A stretch of 64,000 nucleotides of DNA from Pacificoceanicola sp048553275 (GTDB lineage Bacteria; Pseudomonadota; Alphaproteobacteria; Rhodobacterales; Rhodobacteraceae), in the NCBI RefSeq assembly GCF_048553275.1, contig NZ_JBLZMW010000020.1:27201-91200 (forward strand). The letters are read 5' to 3'. Below are positions 26,511 through 35,242 of the stretch, piece by piece. Position 1 is the stretch's first letter, and each line of letters starts with the position of its first letter. The notes below the pieces were generated by a model. The model searched no databases, was not told where the DNA came from, and worked only from the letters and a program-made list of their open reading frames with translations. The translations under genes were made by a program, and so were the position numbers.

Positions 26511-26903
26511 TCAATGCACCTTTTTGCGAAGCCCCGCCGGAAGCCGCGCCGGATGCCCGTCCAGCGTGGCACAAACCGCCGTCACCTCGGCCCTGAAGAG
26601 CACCTCCTCACCGCGCAAGACCTCTTGCGCCATGACGAGCCGCACGCCGGTCATGGCCTTGATCGTGGTCCGCACCTCCAGCGCATCGTCGTACTTCGCG
26701 GGCACAAGATAGTCACACTCGATGCGCCGCACAACAAACACGATGCCCTCCTCGCGCATGGCGTTCTGATCCAGCCCCTGCTGCTTCACCCATTCGGACC
26801 GCGCCCGCTCGATGAACTTCAGGTAATTGGCGTGATAGACTATCCCCGCCATATCGGTGTCCTCATAAAAGACACGCACAGGGAAAACATGGGGGTGCGG
26901 CAT
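26511..26903 (-). CDS. ybgC: Tol-Pal-associated acyl-CoA thioesterase YbgC
   Basis: Hotdog-fold thioesterase of 130 residues in the 4-hydroxybenzoyl-CoA thioesterase group. The signature FYEDTDMAGIVYHANYLKFI holds the catalytic Asp (DTD) and the VYHANY loop. YbgC enzymes associate with the inner membrane and hydrolyse short acyl-CoAs or act with phospholipid enzymes. Same strand as tolQ but not contiguous here. Confidence 0.95.
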   Translation of the reverse strand: MPHPHVFPVRVFYEDTDMAGIVYHANYLKFIERARSEWVKQQGLDQNAMREEGIVFVVRRIECDYLVPAKYDDALEVRTTIKAMTGVRLVMAQEVLRGEEVLFRAEVTAVCATLDGHPARLPAGLRKKVH

Positions 26904-27206
26904 GGGCAGGGTCTCCGGGTTTCTGGCCGGACCCTAGCGGCGCAAGCCACGCGGGTGAACCGAATTCTGCCCCAGCGCAGCGCAACCCGCATCGACCACC
27001 GGGACCCCGATCCGGCATCGGGCGTACACGCGCCACCGGCCCGCCCATCCGCGCCGCATTCGGAAGTACGGGCGCGGCCTGGCCTCGGGCGGGGCGACCT
27101 CCAGTCCGACACTGCGATCAGATCGCGCTGGCCGACCGCCGCATGACCGCACCAAACGCAAACGGGCGCCCCATCGGGACGCCCGCTGCCTGTTATTTCA
27201 TCTGAC
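26904..27206. other. Intergenic region upstream of ybgC
   Basis: 303 bp without a supported gene. It should contain the promoter of ybgC (minus strand) and the terminator of the upstream gene at 27158-27187. A 13-bp inverted repeat GCGATCAGATCGC lies at 27114-27126 and could be an operator. No reading frame in either direction looks protein-like. Confidence 0.5.
27158..27187 (-). terminator. Terminator of the secreted PG-binding protein gene
   Basis: GC-rich inverted repeat GCGGGCGTCCC and GGGGCGCCCGT around a short loop, followed on the minus strand by TTTGCGTTTG. It begins 20 bp after the stop at 27207. Confidence 0.65.
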
Positions 27207-28907
27207 TTACTGCGAGCCGAACACCGGGATCGCCGCGCCGGCCTGGACCGGCATTGCCGCCGGGGCCGAACCCGCCGCACCGGGCATGCTCGCCATGGCT
27301 GCCTTCAGCAGGGAGACACGCTCCGGCATCCCGGGGCCAAACACCGCCTTGGTGCCACCGTCCAGCGCCTCGGTTGCCTGCCCGTACCATGCCAGCGACA
27401 GGTCAGAGCGCTCCGGCAGGCCGAAGCCCTGGCTCAGGTGGTGGCCGATCAGCTCGGCATAAGGCGCCTTGCCCAGCGCCACGAGCACCAGTGCAGACCC
27501 AACCGCCGTGTTCATGTCATCGGTCTTGTAGCCCGACGACAGGCAGACCGTCGCGGTATTCTCCAGCTGCGCCGGGGACATGCCAGAGCCTAGCACGAAC
27601 TGCCCGACACTGCGCAGGACCTCTTCACGCGGCTGCAGGGCCGCGGCTGTGACCTGATCCTTGAGCAGAGCGCCAAAGCCCGCGCATTGCTGCGCAATCG
27701 CTGCGGGTGTCACGCCATTCAATTCCGCGACCAGCGCATCGCCGTTGGCAATCGCATAGCTGCGCGAAAAGCACATCTGCTCGCCCAGCGCGGTCTGCGG
27801 ATCAGTCATCGTCTGCGCCGTGGCATAGCCGCCATTGGTGCTGGTTACGAGGTTGACCATGTTGCAATGCGAAGCAAGCGAGCGCACCGGCGCGGCACCA
27901 CCCGCAAAGAACTGCGGCATCGCGGGAGCATCGGCTGCCGCCGCGGCCTGGACCGGGGCCTGAACGGAGGGCACCGCCGCGGCCACTGGCGCCGTGCCAC
28001 CACCGGTCACCGCCATGGTCGCCATCTGCGTCTGCGGCTGTTGCTGCGGCATGATCGGCGCCGGCGCGGGAGCGGCGGCCATCATCGACCCGCTGCCGTC
28101 CCCGGTCTTGGAACAGGTGCCACGGGTACAGCTGAACATTGCCGGGGTCACGTTGAACGCCTGGAAATCGTTGCGCTCATAGCCTTCCGGCGTGGAGGCA
28201 AAGACCCGCACGGTACAGGCCTGCGCGCTGCACCAGAAGGCCGATCCGGTCACCGAGGTGTCGATGATGTAATCGGTTTGCCCGTCGCCATTGATATCCG
28301 AAAGCTGGATAAAGCCGTGCCGGTTCACCAGCTGCTCCGCCGTCGGGTCCGAGCTCTTGGCGATTTCGTTCACCGTCTGCGCGATCGTCGGCGGCAAACC
28401 GTAATGACTGGCCAGGGCCGAGCGCGCGCCCGGTCCGCCAACCTGCTCATCCCGATAGGTGATCAACAGGCCACGCACGCCCTGCGGGTCCTGCGCGATC
28501 ATCTGCGCCGTGGTTGCGCCCCCGGCCTGCGCCCGCTGATACGAGCTCACGAGGAAATTGCGTTCGAATTCAGTCAGTTGGCCAGTGGCCACATATCCCA
28601 TATGCACCTGGTATTGCGTCACCGCGGCGCGGGATTTGCGCCCCATGACACCATCGGGCGATCCGGCATTAAAACCGAAATAATTCAGCGCGGTCTGCGC
28701 CTCACGATTCTGCGCACGGGCGGCGGAATAAACCGGCTTCGGCGCGGAGCGCCGCGTGGTGGTGGCAGGGCGGCGTTGTGACTGATTGGCCATGGCACCG
28801 CCAATAATTCCAACCGCAAGGCCCTTGATGAAATCATCCGCCGCGGCCGGTGCTGGCGACAAGGCCATCGCAGACATCAATGCAGCAAAAACAAACTTCT
28901 TCGACAT
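27207..28907 (-). CDS. Secreted protein with peptidoglycan-binding-like domain
   Basis: Protein of 566 residues with a clear signal peptide (MSKKFVFAALMSAMALSPAP, cleaved after AAA). A segment at about 65-110 (QTALNYFGFNAGSPDGVMGR then KSRAAVTQYQ) is a PG_binding_1-type repeat. A later DINGDGQTDYIID stretch is an FG-GAP/EF-like calcium-binding motif. A Pro/Ala/Gln-rich linker follows (about 275-335), then a Cys-containing C-terminal domain of unknown kind. The start at 28907 has GGGAGAG upstream; the longer frame to 29018 has no signal. Role at the cell wall is inferred. The CtrA-type box 119 bp upstream suggests cell-cycle control. Confidence 0.75.
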   Translation of the reverse strand: MSKKFVFAALMSAMALSPAPAAADDFIKGLAVGIIGGAMANQSQRRPATTTRRSAPKPVYSAARAQNREAQTALNYFGFNAGSPDGVMGRKSRAAVTQYQVHMGYVATGQLTEFERNFLVSSYQRAQAGGATTAQMIAQDPQGVRGLLITYRDEQVGGPGARSALASHYGLPPTIAQTVNEIAKSSDPTAEQLVNRHGFIQLSDINGDGQTDYIIDTSVTGSAFWCSAQACTVRVFASTPEGYERNDFQAFNVTPAMFSCTRGTCSKTGDGSGSMMAAAPAPAPIMPQQQPQTQMATMAVTGGGTAPVAAAVPSVQAPVQAAAAADAPAMPQFFAGGAAPVRSLASHCNMVNLVTSTNGGYATAQTMTDPQTALGEQMCFSRSYAIANGDALVAELNGVTPAAIAQQCAGFGALLKDQVTAAALQPREEVLRSVGQFVLGSGMSPAQLENTATVCLSSGYKTDDMNTAVGSALVLVALGKAPYAELIGHHLSQGFGLPERSDLSLAWYGQATEALDGGTKAVFGPGMPERVSLLKAAMASMPGAAGSAPAAMPVQAGAAIPVFGSQ

Positions 28908-29025
28908 ATTACTCTCCCGGAAACTCGGATTGATTAAGTCCAAACCGCCGATTCGAGGCAAGCAGTTTGGTATTCCATACGGTCTTTTCCACTCCAAAAT
29001 TCTCGAAAATTGGCGCAATACGGGG

Positions 29026-29040
29026 TTAATTTACCGTTAA
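29026..29040. promoter_or_regulatory. CtrA-type box TTAA-N7-TTAA
   Basis: TTAATTTACCGTTAA matches the full alphaproteobacterial CtrA recognition pattern TTAA-N7-TTAA with no mismatch. It lies 119 bp upstream of the secreted PG-binding protein start (minus strand) and 160 bp upstream of the mscS start (plus strand), in the divergent region 28908-29199, which otherwise has no gene. Confidence 0.6.
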
Positions 29041-29199
29041 TTCCGGTTTGATTTCCGGATGACCCTGACTCCAAACGGTCCCCCTGCGCCGTATCCCATG
29101 CCCACCGGCACGGGACAGCACGTGGCAAAACCCTTGCCCCGCCACGCGCCCCAAGGCAAAAGACCGGCCAAGCTTCGCCATCCGGACACTATCCCAGCC

Positions 29200-30516
29200 A
29201 TGACCTTCGATCTCGCCGCCCAGCCGCAGTTCGTCCAGACCCTCGCCGGCTATGGCCTCAGCGGCTGGGCGATCGCCCGCGATTGGCTGACCTCCCCGGC
29301 TGCCTGGTCGCAATTCGGTCTGCTGGCCGTGGCCTTCCTGCTCGCCTGGCTGCTCACCCGCCAACTCCGCCCCGTGCTCACCCGCTGGCTTGCGCCTGCC
29401 CCGGGCGCGCGCGGTCTGCTGGTAACCCTGCGGCGCTTTGCGCTGATCTTCGTGCCGCTCATGTTGCCGGTTCTCGCCTTCAGCTTCACCGCCATCGGTG
29501 AACAGGCGACACGGGCGCTCTTTGGTTCAGGGGCGGTCATCGCCTTTGGCAAGCGCATCTTTCTCTTCCTCGCCGCCCGCATCCTCGTGCGCGAAATCAT
29601 CACCGACGGCTTTCTCAAGGTCCTCGGGCGCCTCATCCTTCTGCCGATCATGGCGCTCTATGCGCTTGGCTTCCTCGACGCCTCCATCGTGCGCCTCAAC
29701 GAGATGACCATCGCCCTCGGCAATATCGAATTCACCGTCATGTCGGTGATCCGGGGGCTGATCGCCGGATCAATCCTGTTCTGGATCGGTCGCTGGTCCA
29801 ACGATCAGACCGGCAGCTTCATCAACCAACAAGAAGAGCTGCCCCCCGCCACCCGACAACTGGCCACCAAGGCCGCCGAAGTCGCCATCTTCGGCCTCGC
29901 CTTCCTGCTGCTGATGAACATCGTGGGCATCCCGCTGACCTCCCTGGCCGTGATGGGCGGCGCCATCGGCGTCGGCCTCGGCTTTGGCTTGCAGAAAATC
30001 GCCTCCAACTACATCTCTGGCGTGATCCTTCTGCTCGAAGGGCAGGCCACCGTCGGCGATTATGTCGAACTCGACAGCGGACAGGCCGGCACCATCATCA
30101 AGACCACCGCCCGCGCCATGATCCTCGAAACCTTCGATGGCCGCTGGATCGTCGTCCCGAACGAGGACTTCATCACCACCCGGATCATCAACTACTCGGA
30201 CCAGGGCAGCGCCAATCGCTACGAAGTCCCCTTCTCCGTGAGCTATGACACCGACATCAACCGCGTCCCGGACATCATCGAAAAGGCCGTCGCCACACAT
30301 CCCGATGTGCTCGACGAGCCCTTTCCGCCGGACTGCGAATGGCGCGGTTTCGGCGACAGCGGCGTCGAATTCTGGGTGGGCGGGCTGGACGACGGCAAGA
30401 ACAAGTACAGCTCCGACGTCGGCTTCCTGATCTGGAACGCCCTGAAGGAGCACAATATCGAAATTCCCTATCCCCGCCGCGTGGTCGAACTGCGCAATGC
30501 CGATGCAGACGCCTGA
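29200..30516 (+). CDS. MscS-family mechanosensitive channel
   Basis: Small-conductance mechanosensitive channel-like protein, 438 residues, inner membrane, about five or six membrane segments before the channel domain. The pore-lining and beta-domain signature is clear around residues 250-300: GGAIGVGLGFGLQKIASNYI, then LLEGQATVGDYVEL, then VVPNEDFITTRIINYS. It protects from hypo-osmotic shock in the family's best-known members. The start at 29200 is chosen because the upstream frame lacks coding character. Confidence 0.92.
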   Translation: MTFDLAAQPQFVQTLAGYGLSGWAIARDWLTSPAAWSQFGLLAVAFLLAWLLTRQLRPVLTRWLAPAPGARGLLVTLRRFALIFVPLMLPVLAFSFTAIGEQATRALFGSGAVIAFGKRIFLFLAARILVREIITDGFLKVLGRLILLPIMALYALGFLDASIVRLNEMTIALGNIEFTVMSVIRGLIAGSILFWIGRWSNDQTGSFINQQEELPPATRQLATKAAEVAIFGLAFLLLMNIVGIPLTSLAVMGGAIGVGLGFGLQKIASNYISGVILLLEGQATVGDYVELDSGQAGTIIKTTARAMILETFDGRWIVVPNEDFITTRIINYSDQGSANRYEVPFSVSYDTDINRVPDIIEKAVATHPDVLDEPFPPDCEWRGFGDSGVEFWVGGLDDGKNKYSSDVGFLIWNALKEHNIEIPYPRRVVELRNADADA

Positions 30517-30594
30517 CCCCACATCCCCATGCCCGGGACATCGCGCACCCCCGCGCCTCATCCTGGCAGCGATACCCCGAAATCCCGGTGCCAC

Positions 30595-31809
30595 ATGCCC
30601 CGCGCCCTGATCATAGGTGGCGGCCCCGCCGGGTTGATGGCGGCAGAGGCGTTGCTGTCGGCGGGCATCGACACCACGCTGATCGAGGCGAAACCAAGCC
30701 TCGCCCGCAAATTTCTGATGGCGGGGAAATCGGGGTTGAACCTGACCCGGATGCAGGACATCGACACGGTCCTTGACCACTACAGCGCTGGCCGCAGGCA
30801 ATTGGAGCCGATGATCCGCGCCTTCCCGCCGGAGGCCATCCGCGACTGGGCCGAAGCGCTGGGGCAAGAGACCTTCACCGGCTCTACCCTGCGGCTCTTT
30901 CCAAAGGCCATGAAGGCCTCGCCGCTGCTGCGGGCCTGGCTGGCGCGGCTGACGGCGCTTGGACTGACAACGCAAACCCGCTGGCGCTGGACCGGCTGGA
31001 ACGGCCCGGCGCTCACCTTCGACACGCCGGACGGCCCCCGAGACCTGACCGCCGATGTCACCGTCTTCGCGCTTGGCGGGGCCAGCTGGGCAAGGCTCGG
31101 CTCCGATGGTCTGTGGACCGCGCCCTTCGCGGCGCAGGGTCTTCCCCTCGCGCCCTTTGCCCCCTCCAACGCCGGGCTGATCGTGCCATGGTCGGATCAC
31201 ATGACCCGCCACTTCGGCAGCCCGCTCAAGACCGTCCGCTTCACCGCAGGCACGCAAAGCAGCCGGGGCGAGGCGGTGATTTCAAAACGTGGCCTCGAAG
31301 GCGGCGCGATCTACCCGCTGACCCCGGCCTTGCGCGAGGGCGCGCCGCTCTACGCCGACCTCGCCCCTGACCTGACCCCGGACGCCCTCGGAAAACGCCT
31401 CGCCAAACCGCGCGGCAAGCAGAGCCTGTCGAACCACCTGCGCAAGACCCTGAAGCTCGCTCCCGCCGCGCAGGCCCTGCTGATGGACTGCGCCCGCCCG
31501 CTGCCGCAGGCTCCCGAAGCGCTGGCTGCGCTGGTCAAGGCGCTGCCGATCCCCCACCACGGCCCGCGCCCGATGGACGAGGCCATCTCCACCGCCGGCG
31601 GCCTTCGATGGCAGGCACTGACCGCCGACCTCATGCTGGGCGACAGGCCCGGCACCTTCTGCGCGGGCGAGATGCTCGACTGGGATGCGCCCACGGGCGG
31701 CTACCTGCTGACCGCCTGCCTTGCGACAGGGCGTTGGGCCGGACAGGCCGCAGCGCGCTATTGCGCCCTCGCGCCTGACGCGCGCCCCGGCGGATCTCCG
31801 CGCGGCTGA
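30595..31809 (+). CDS. HI0933-like FAD-dependent oxidoreductase (TIGR03862 type)
   Basis: Flavoprotein of 404 residues. The dinucleotide-binding motif GGGPAGLMAAEAL is at about 8-20 and the family pattern KFLMAGKSGLNLT follows. ALGGASWARLGSDG is the usual second motif, and the C-terminal AEAISTAGGLRWQAL with DWDAPTGGYLLTACLATGRW binds FAD again. The reaction is unknown in this family. ATG 30595 starts one residue before the FAD motif as expected. It lies 78 bp after mscS. Confidence 0.85.
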   Translation: MPRALIIGGGPAGLMAAEALLSAGIDTTLIEAKPSLARKFLMAGKSGLNLTRMQDIDTVLDHYSAGRRQLEPMIRAFPPEAIRDWAEALGQETFTGSTLRLFPKAMKASPLLRAWLARLTALGLTTQTRWRWTGWNGPALTFDTPDGPRDLTADVTVFALGGASWARLGSDGLWTAPFAAQGLPLAPFAPSNAGLIVPWSDHMTRHFGSPLKTVRFTAGTQSSRGEAVISKRGLEGGAIYPLTPALREGAPLYADLAPDLTPDALGKRLAKPRGKQSLSNHLRKTLKLAPAAQALLMDCARPLPQAPEALAALVKALPIPHHGPRPMDEAISTAGGLRWQALTADLMLGDRPGTFCAGEMLDWDAPTGGYLLTACLATGRWAGQAAARYCALAPDARPGGSPRG

Positions 31810-31883
31810 CTGACGGCTTTCCTGTGCGATCCGGACCGCGAAACGCTCCCCGGCTGCACCCACCCTCGGACGTGGGGCGCGGG

Positions 31884-33974
31884 TCACTGCCAGCTGTAGC
31901 GAATGGCCTCCGGCCCCTCGGCGCCGACTGCCGCGATGCGTCTGGCGTCGATGCCACGCACGACAAGCGCCTGCCGGATGGTCTCGGCGCGCCGTCGCGC
32001 CAATTGCCGGTCCAGAACCGCGTAGCCCATGCCATCGGCGCGGGCCTCCACACGCAGTTGCAATGCTCCGGTCCAGGTGCAGATGCGGGCCACCGCCGCC
32101 AGCCTGGCCAGGGCCAGCGCCGCGTCGTAGCGCAGCGTGACCCGGCGGTCCTCGAACGGCACCGGCCCCAGGTCCGCCATGGCCTCGGTACACGCCTCGG
32201 CGGTGGCCATGTTCCGGACACGCGGAAACCAATAGCCATCCTGAAAGACCTGCGCCTCCCCCGTCAAGACATGCACCCGCTGCGTACCGGGAAGCGGCGC
32301 TTCGGCGGCGCGCAAACGTGCCCCACCGGCAAACGGAACCGCCGCAGGGTCCACCCCGGGCGTCACACCGATGTCGAGCGTCAGGACCCCTTGGTCAAAG
32401 CGCAGCGTGGCGGTTTCCACCACGGGCAGCACGGCGCCAAGCGCCTCCAGCGCCGAAACCACCACCTCGCTCGTGCCCTGCAGCGCCACATCCGGATCGC
32501 CGCGCAGGGTCTCCAGCCCAAGCGCCCCAGCCATCGCGGTCAGGCTCAGTCCGGCGGGCAGTTTTCCCGAGACCGCCGCCCCCGTCGCCGCGTCATAGCT
32601 TAGCGTAAAGACCGCAGGCGCGCCGTCATCCGCCATCCGGATGTCCGCCGTTCCGGCCCCGCCCAGCGCCGCGCGCACCCGTTGCCGCACCGCCGGATCA
32701 TCCGCCAGCCCATCGAGCGTCAGCCCCTCCGGCCCATGGCGCAAATGCCCCTCACGCAGCAGAACAAGCGCCGCCAGCCCGCGCCAGGCCGGCTTGGCCC
32801 AGCCGCTCAGGTCCGGTGCCCGCGTCCGCTGCGTTGCATCCTCCACCGCTATAGCCCTGCCAATCCGCGCCGCAATCACAGCCGCCGCATCCGTCCCGGC
32901 CTCCGGCCCGCCCCAGAAATCCAGCGGCACCCGCCCCGACAGCCGCAACCGCGCCCCATCCCAGGCGGCCTCCATCCCCAAAGGGCCGCCGGTGTCTTCC
33001 GGCCAGACCTGCGCCTGCAAGACCCAGCCCTGCGGGAGCGCCTCTGCCAGGGCCCCGATCCGCGCCACTGCTGCATCGGAAAGCGGACCGCCACTGATCG
33101 CCACGACCCCCGGCGTCACCGAAACCATGCCCTGCGGCAGCGCGCCGAGCTCCGGCAACACCACCGCCAGAGCCGCCGCAAACTGCCCCTCGTCCATCGC
33201 CGCTCCGGCAATCTGTACCTGCGAGGCGGACACGATGCCGGGATCGCCCATCGCGCTCAGCGTCGCCCCCTCCGGCAGCTTCGCCGCATATTGCACCCCC
33301 ATCACCGGATCACGGCTGAACACGAAGCGATAGGGCGTGCCATCGTCACGCACGGCAATCTCCGACGCGACCTTGTAGCCCTCCGGCACATCCGCCAAAC
33401 GGCGCAGCACCGCCGCCCGGTCTGCCGGAAAGTCCACGACACCTTGCACCGACGCCGCACGACCCTCCAGGCTGATCTGCGCATCGCCAAGATTCGCAGC
33501 CACCTCGGCCAGCCGCACCGCCACCGCGCCCCAGGCGTCATCCGGAACCCCGCGCGCCACGATCAGATCGACGGCCTCTTGCCCGAGCGCCGCCGCGATT
33601 TCGCCCCGCGCCCGCACGTCCGGCACATGGCCCGCGGCCACCAAGGCGCCGCCCTCATCATCCCGGGCAATCCTGAACCCGAACGGCGCCACCTCCGGCA
33701 GCACCGTCAGCTCCGACACCACGCGCGAAACCCCCTGCACCGCGCCGAGCGCGGTGACGACGGCCTGCGCCTCCGCCGCGCTCTCGACCCGGCCCGTGAC
33801 CGTGACCACACGGCCCGACACGGCCACCTGCAGCGGATGCCGCGCCTGATAGACCACCGCCGCCGCTTCCGCCCGGATCCCCGCCGCGACCAGCGCATCC
33901 TCGCCGGGCACACGAAACACGCCCAGCCCGATCACGACCAGGACAATCGCCACAATCGCAAGGAAATCCCGCAC
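31884..33974 (-). CDS. OmpA-family protein with repeated BON-like modules
   Basis: A 696-residue protein with an N-terminal membrane segment (residues 3-20). The body holds repeated BON-like modules (VSGRVVTVTGRVESAAEAQA, LEGRAASVQGVVDFPADRA, LRLSGRVPLDFWGG, then two more), each resembling a BON strand-helix unit. The C-terminal part (about 590-696) resembles an OmpA peptidoglycan-binding domain with LARRRAETIRQALVVRGI. The canonical NxxLSxxRA motif is degenerate. It is 11 bp downstream of the D-amino-acid transaminase gene, so they may be cotranscribed. Likely an envelope anchor; no pathway can be named. Confidence 0.8.
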   Translation of the reverse strand: MRDFLAIVAIVLVVIGLGVFRVPGEDALVAAGIRAEAAAVVYQARHPLQVAVSGRVVTVTGRVESAAEAQAVVTALGAVQGVSRVVSELTVLPEVAPFGFRIARDDEGGALVAAGHVPDVRARGEIAAALGQEAVDLIVARGVPDDAWGAVAVRLAEVAANLGDAQISLEGRAASVQGVVDFPADRAAVLRRLADVPEGYKVASEIAVRDDGTPYRFVFSRDPVMGVQYAAKLPEGATLSAMGDPGIVSASQVQIAGAAMDEGQFAAALAVVLPELGALPQGMVSVTPGVVAISGGPLSDAAVARIGALAEALPQGWVLQAQVWPEDTGGPLGMEAAWDGARLRLSGRVPLDFWGGPEAGTDAAAVIAARIGRAIAVEDATQRTRAPDLSGWAKPAWRGLAALVLLREGHLRHGPEGLTLDGLADDPAVRQRVRAALGGAGTADIRMADDGAPAVFTLSYDAATGAAVSGKLPAGLSLTAMAGALGLETLRGDPDVALQGTSEVVVSALEALGAVLPVVETATLRFDQGVLTLDIGVTPGVDPAAVPFAGGARLRAAEAPLPGTQRVHVLTGEAQVFQDGYWFPRVRNMATAEACTEAMADLGPVPFEDRRVTLRYDAALALARLAAVARICTWTGALQLRVEARADGMGYAVLDRQLARRRAETIRQALVVRGIDARRIAAVGAEGPEAIRYSWQ

Positions 33975-33985
33975 GGCGGGATGGC

Positions 33986-34849
33986 TCAGACGGCCGCCTT
34001 CAGGCTCTCTTCAAGGTAAATCTCGCGCAGCCGCAGCGCCCGGCCTCCTGGCACACCGGCCCCGACCGCCGTGCCGTCGATCTCCACCACCGGCATCACA
34101 AAAGCCGAGGCCGAGGTGATGAACGCCTCATCCGCCGCCTTCGCCTCGTCGATGGTAAAGTTGCGCTCCTCCACCTGCATCTGCGCCTCGCGCGCAAACC
34201 GCAGTACCGCCGCCCGCGTGATCCCGTGCAGGATGTCATTCGACAAAGCCCGCGTGACGATGGTGTTGCCCTTGATGATATAGGCGTTGTTGCTCGTCCC
34301 TTCGGTGACGAACCCGTCCTCGATCATCCACGCATCATCCGCCCCGGCCTTCTTCGCCATCATCTTGCCCATCGACGGATAGAGCAGTTGCACCGTCTTG
34401 ATGTCGCGGCGGCCCCAGCGCACATCCTCGATACTGATCACCTTGATGCCCTTTCTGGCCGCAGGGGCGTTCGCCAGACCCGGCTTGTTCTGTGTGAACA
34501 GCACCAGCGTCGGCTCCGTCGTCTCCGGATCGGGGAACACGAAATCCCGGTCGCCCGGCGCGCCGCGCGTGATCTGAAGATAGACCAGCCCCTCGTCGAT
34601 GCCGTTGAGCCGCACCAGCTCGCGGTGGATCTCCAGCAGATCCTCGAAGGCCGCAGGCTTGGGCATGTCCAGCTCGGTCAGCGAGCGCTCCAGCCGCTTG
34701 GCATGGCCGGCAAAATCGATCAGCTTGCCGCCCAGAACCGAGGTCACCTCGTAAACCCCATCCGCCATCAGGAACGCGCGGTCAAAGATGCTCACCTTGG
34801 CCTCGGTCTCGGGCAGGTACTCTCCGTTCAGATAAACGGTGCGGGTCAT
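33986..34849 (-). CDS. dat: D-amino-acid transaminase
   Basis: Fold-type IV PLP enzyme of 287 residues that exchanges amino groups between D-amino acids and 2-oxo acids. The catalytic Lys is Lys151 in RRDIKTVQLL, and Glu183 in TEGTSNNAY binds the PLP pyridine nitrogen. The RRDIK context and length are typical of bacterial Dat rather than branched-chain IlvE. It lies next to dgcA and dgcN, so a link to D-glutamate metabolism is plausible. The promoter region contains a perfect 14-bp palindrome and phased repeats. Confidence 0.9.
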   Translation of the reverse strand: MTRTVYLNGEYLPETEAKVSIFDRAFLMADGVYEVTSVLGGKLIDFAGHAKRLERSLTELDMPKPAAFEDLLEIHRELVRLNGIDEGLVYLQITRGAPGDRDFVFPDPETTEPTLVLFTQNKPGLANAPAARKGIKVISIEDVRWGRRDIKTVQLLYPSMGKMMAKKAGADDAWMIEDGFVTEGTSNNAYIIKGNTIVTRALSNDILHGITRAAVLRFAREAQMQVEERNFTIDEAKAADEAFITSASAFVMPVVEIDGTAVGAGVPGGRALRLREIYLEESLKAAV

Positions 34850-35242
34850 GGAATGTCTCCTTCGATGTGTCGGTGCGCCAACCGCGCTTTTCTGTTTCGT
34901 TTAGGCAATCCCGGCCGCCGCGCCAAGCATTGCCATGCGCGGCAGAAGGCGCAAAACCCGAATAGTTAAGATGCTGCGACGCAGCGCAACACTGCAAATC
35001 CGCAAACCCAACTTTGCAAAACGCGTTTTGTACCAAACGCGCCGCGAATCGTACCAAACGCTGGTTAACGGCGGTCCGGGAGTGGTTAACAACCGGCTCG
35101 GCCTTGTTGATCAGCCTGCGCCAACCCCTAGATATGCCACCGCGACCCAGCGCGCGGTCCGTTACCCCGGCGCGCGCCCCGGTCACACTCTCCTCGAACC
35201 GGCACGAATTAACCATCGTTCGGTGCCCCTGCGCCGAACGGC
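34850..35242. promoter_or_regulatory. dat upstream region with palindrome and phased direct repeats
   Basis: 393 bp without a gene. It holds a perfect palindrome CAAAACGCGTTTTG (35017-35030); GTACCAAACGC twice (35030-35040 and 35051-35061, 21-bp period); TGGTTAAC twice (35062-35069 and 35083-35090, 21-bp period); and a hairpin CGTTCGG/CCGAACG (35217-35240) just after the dgcA stop, without a T run. The 21-bp spacing is two helical turns, so the repeats face the same side of the DNA. Together they suggest a complex operator for dat. Confidence 0.5.
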
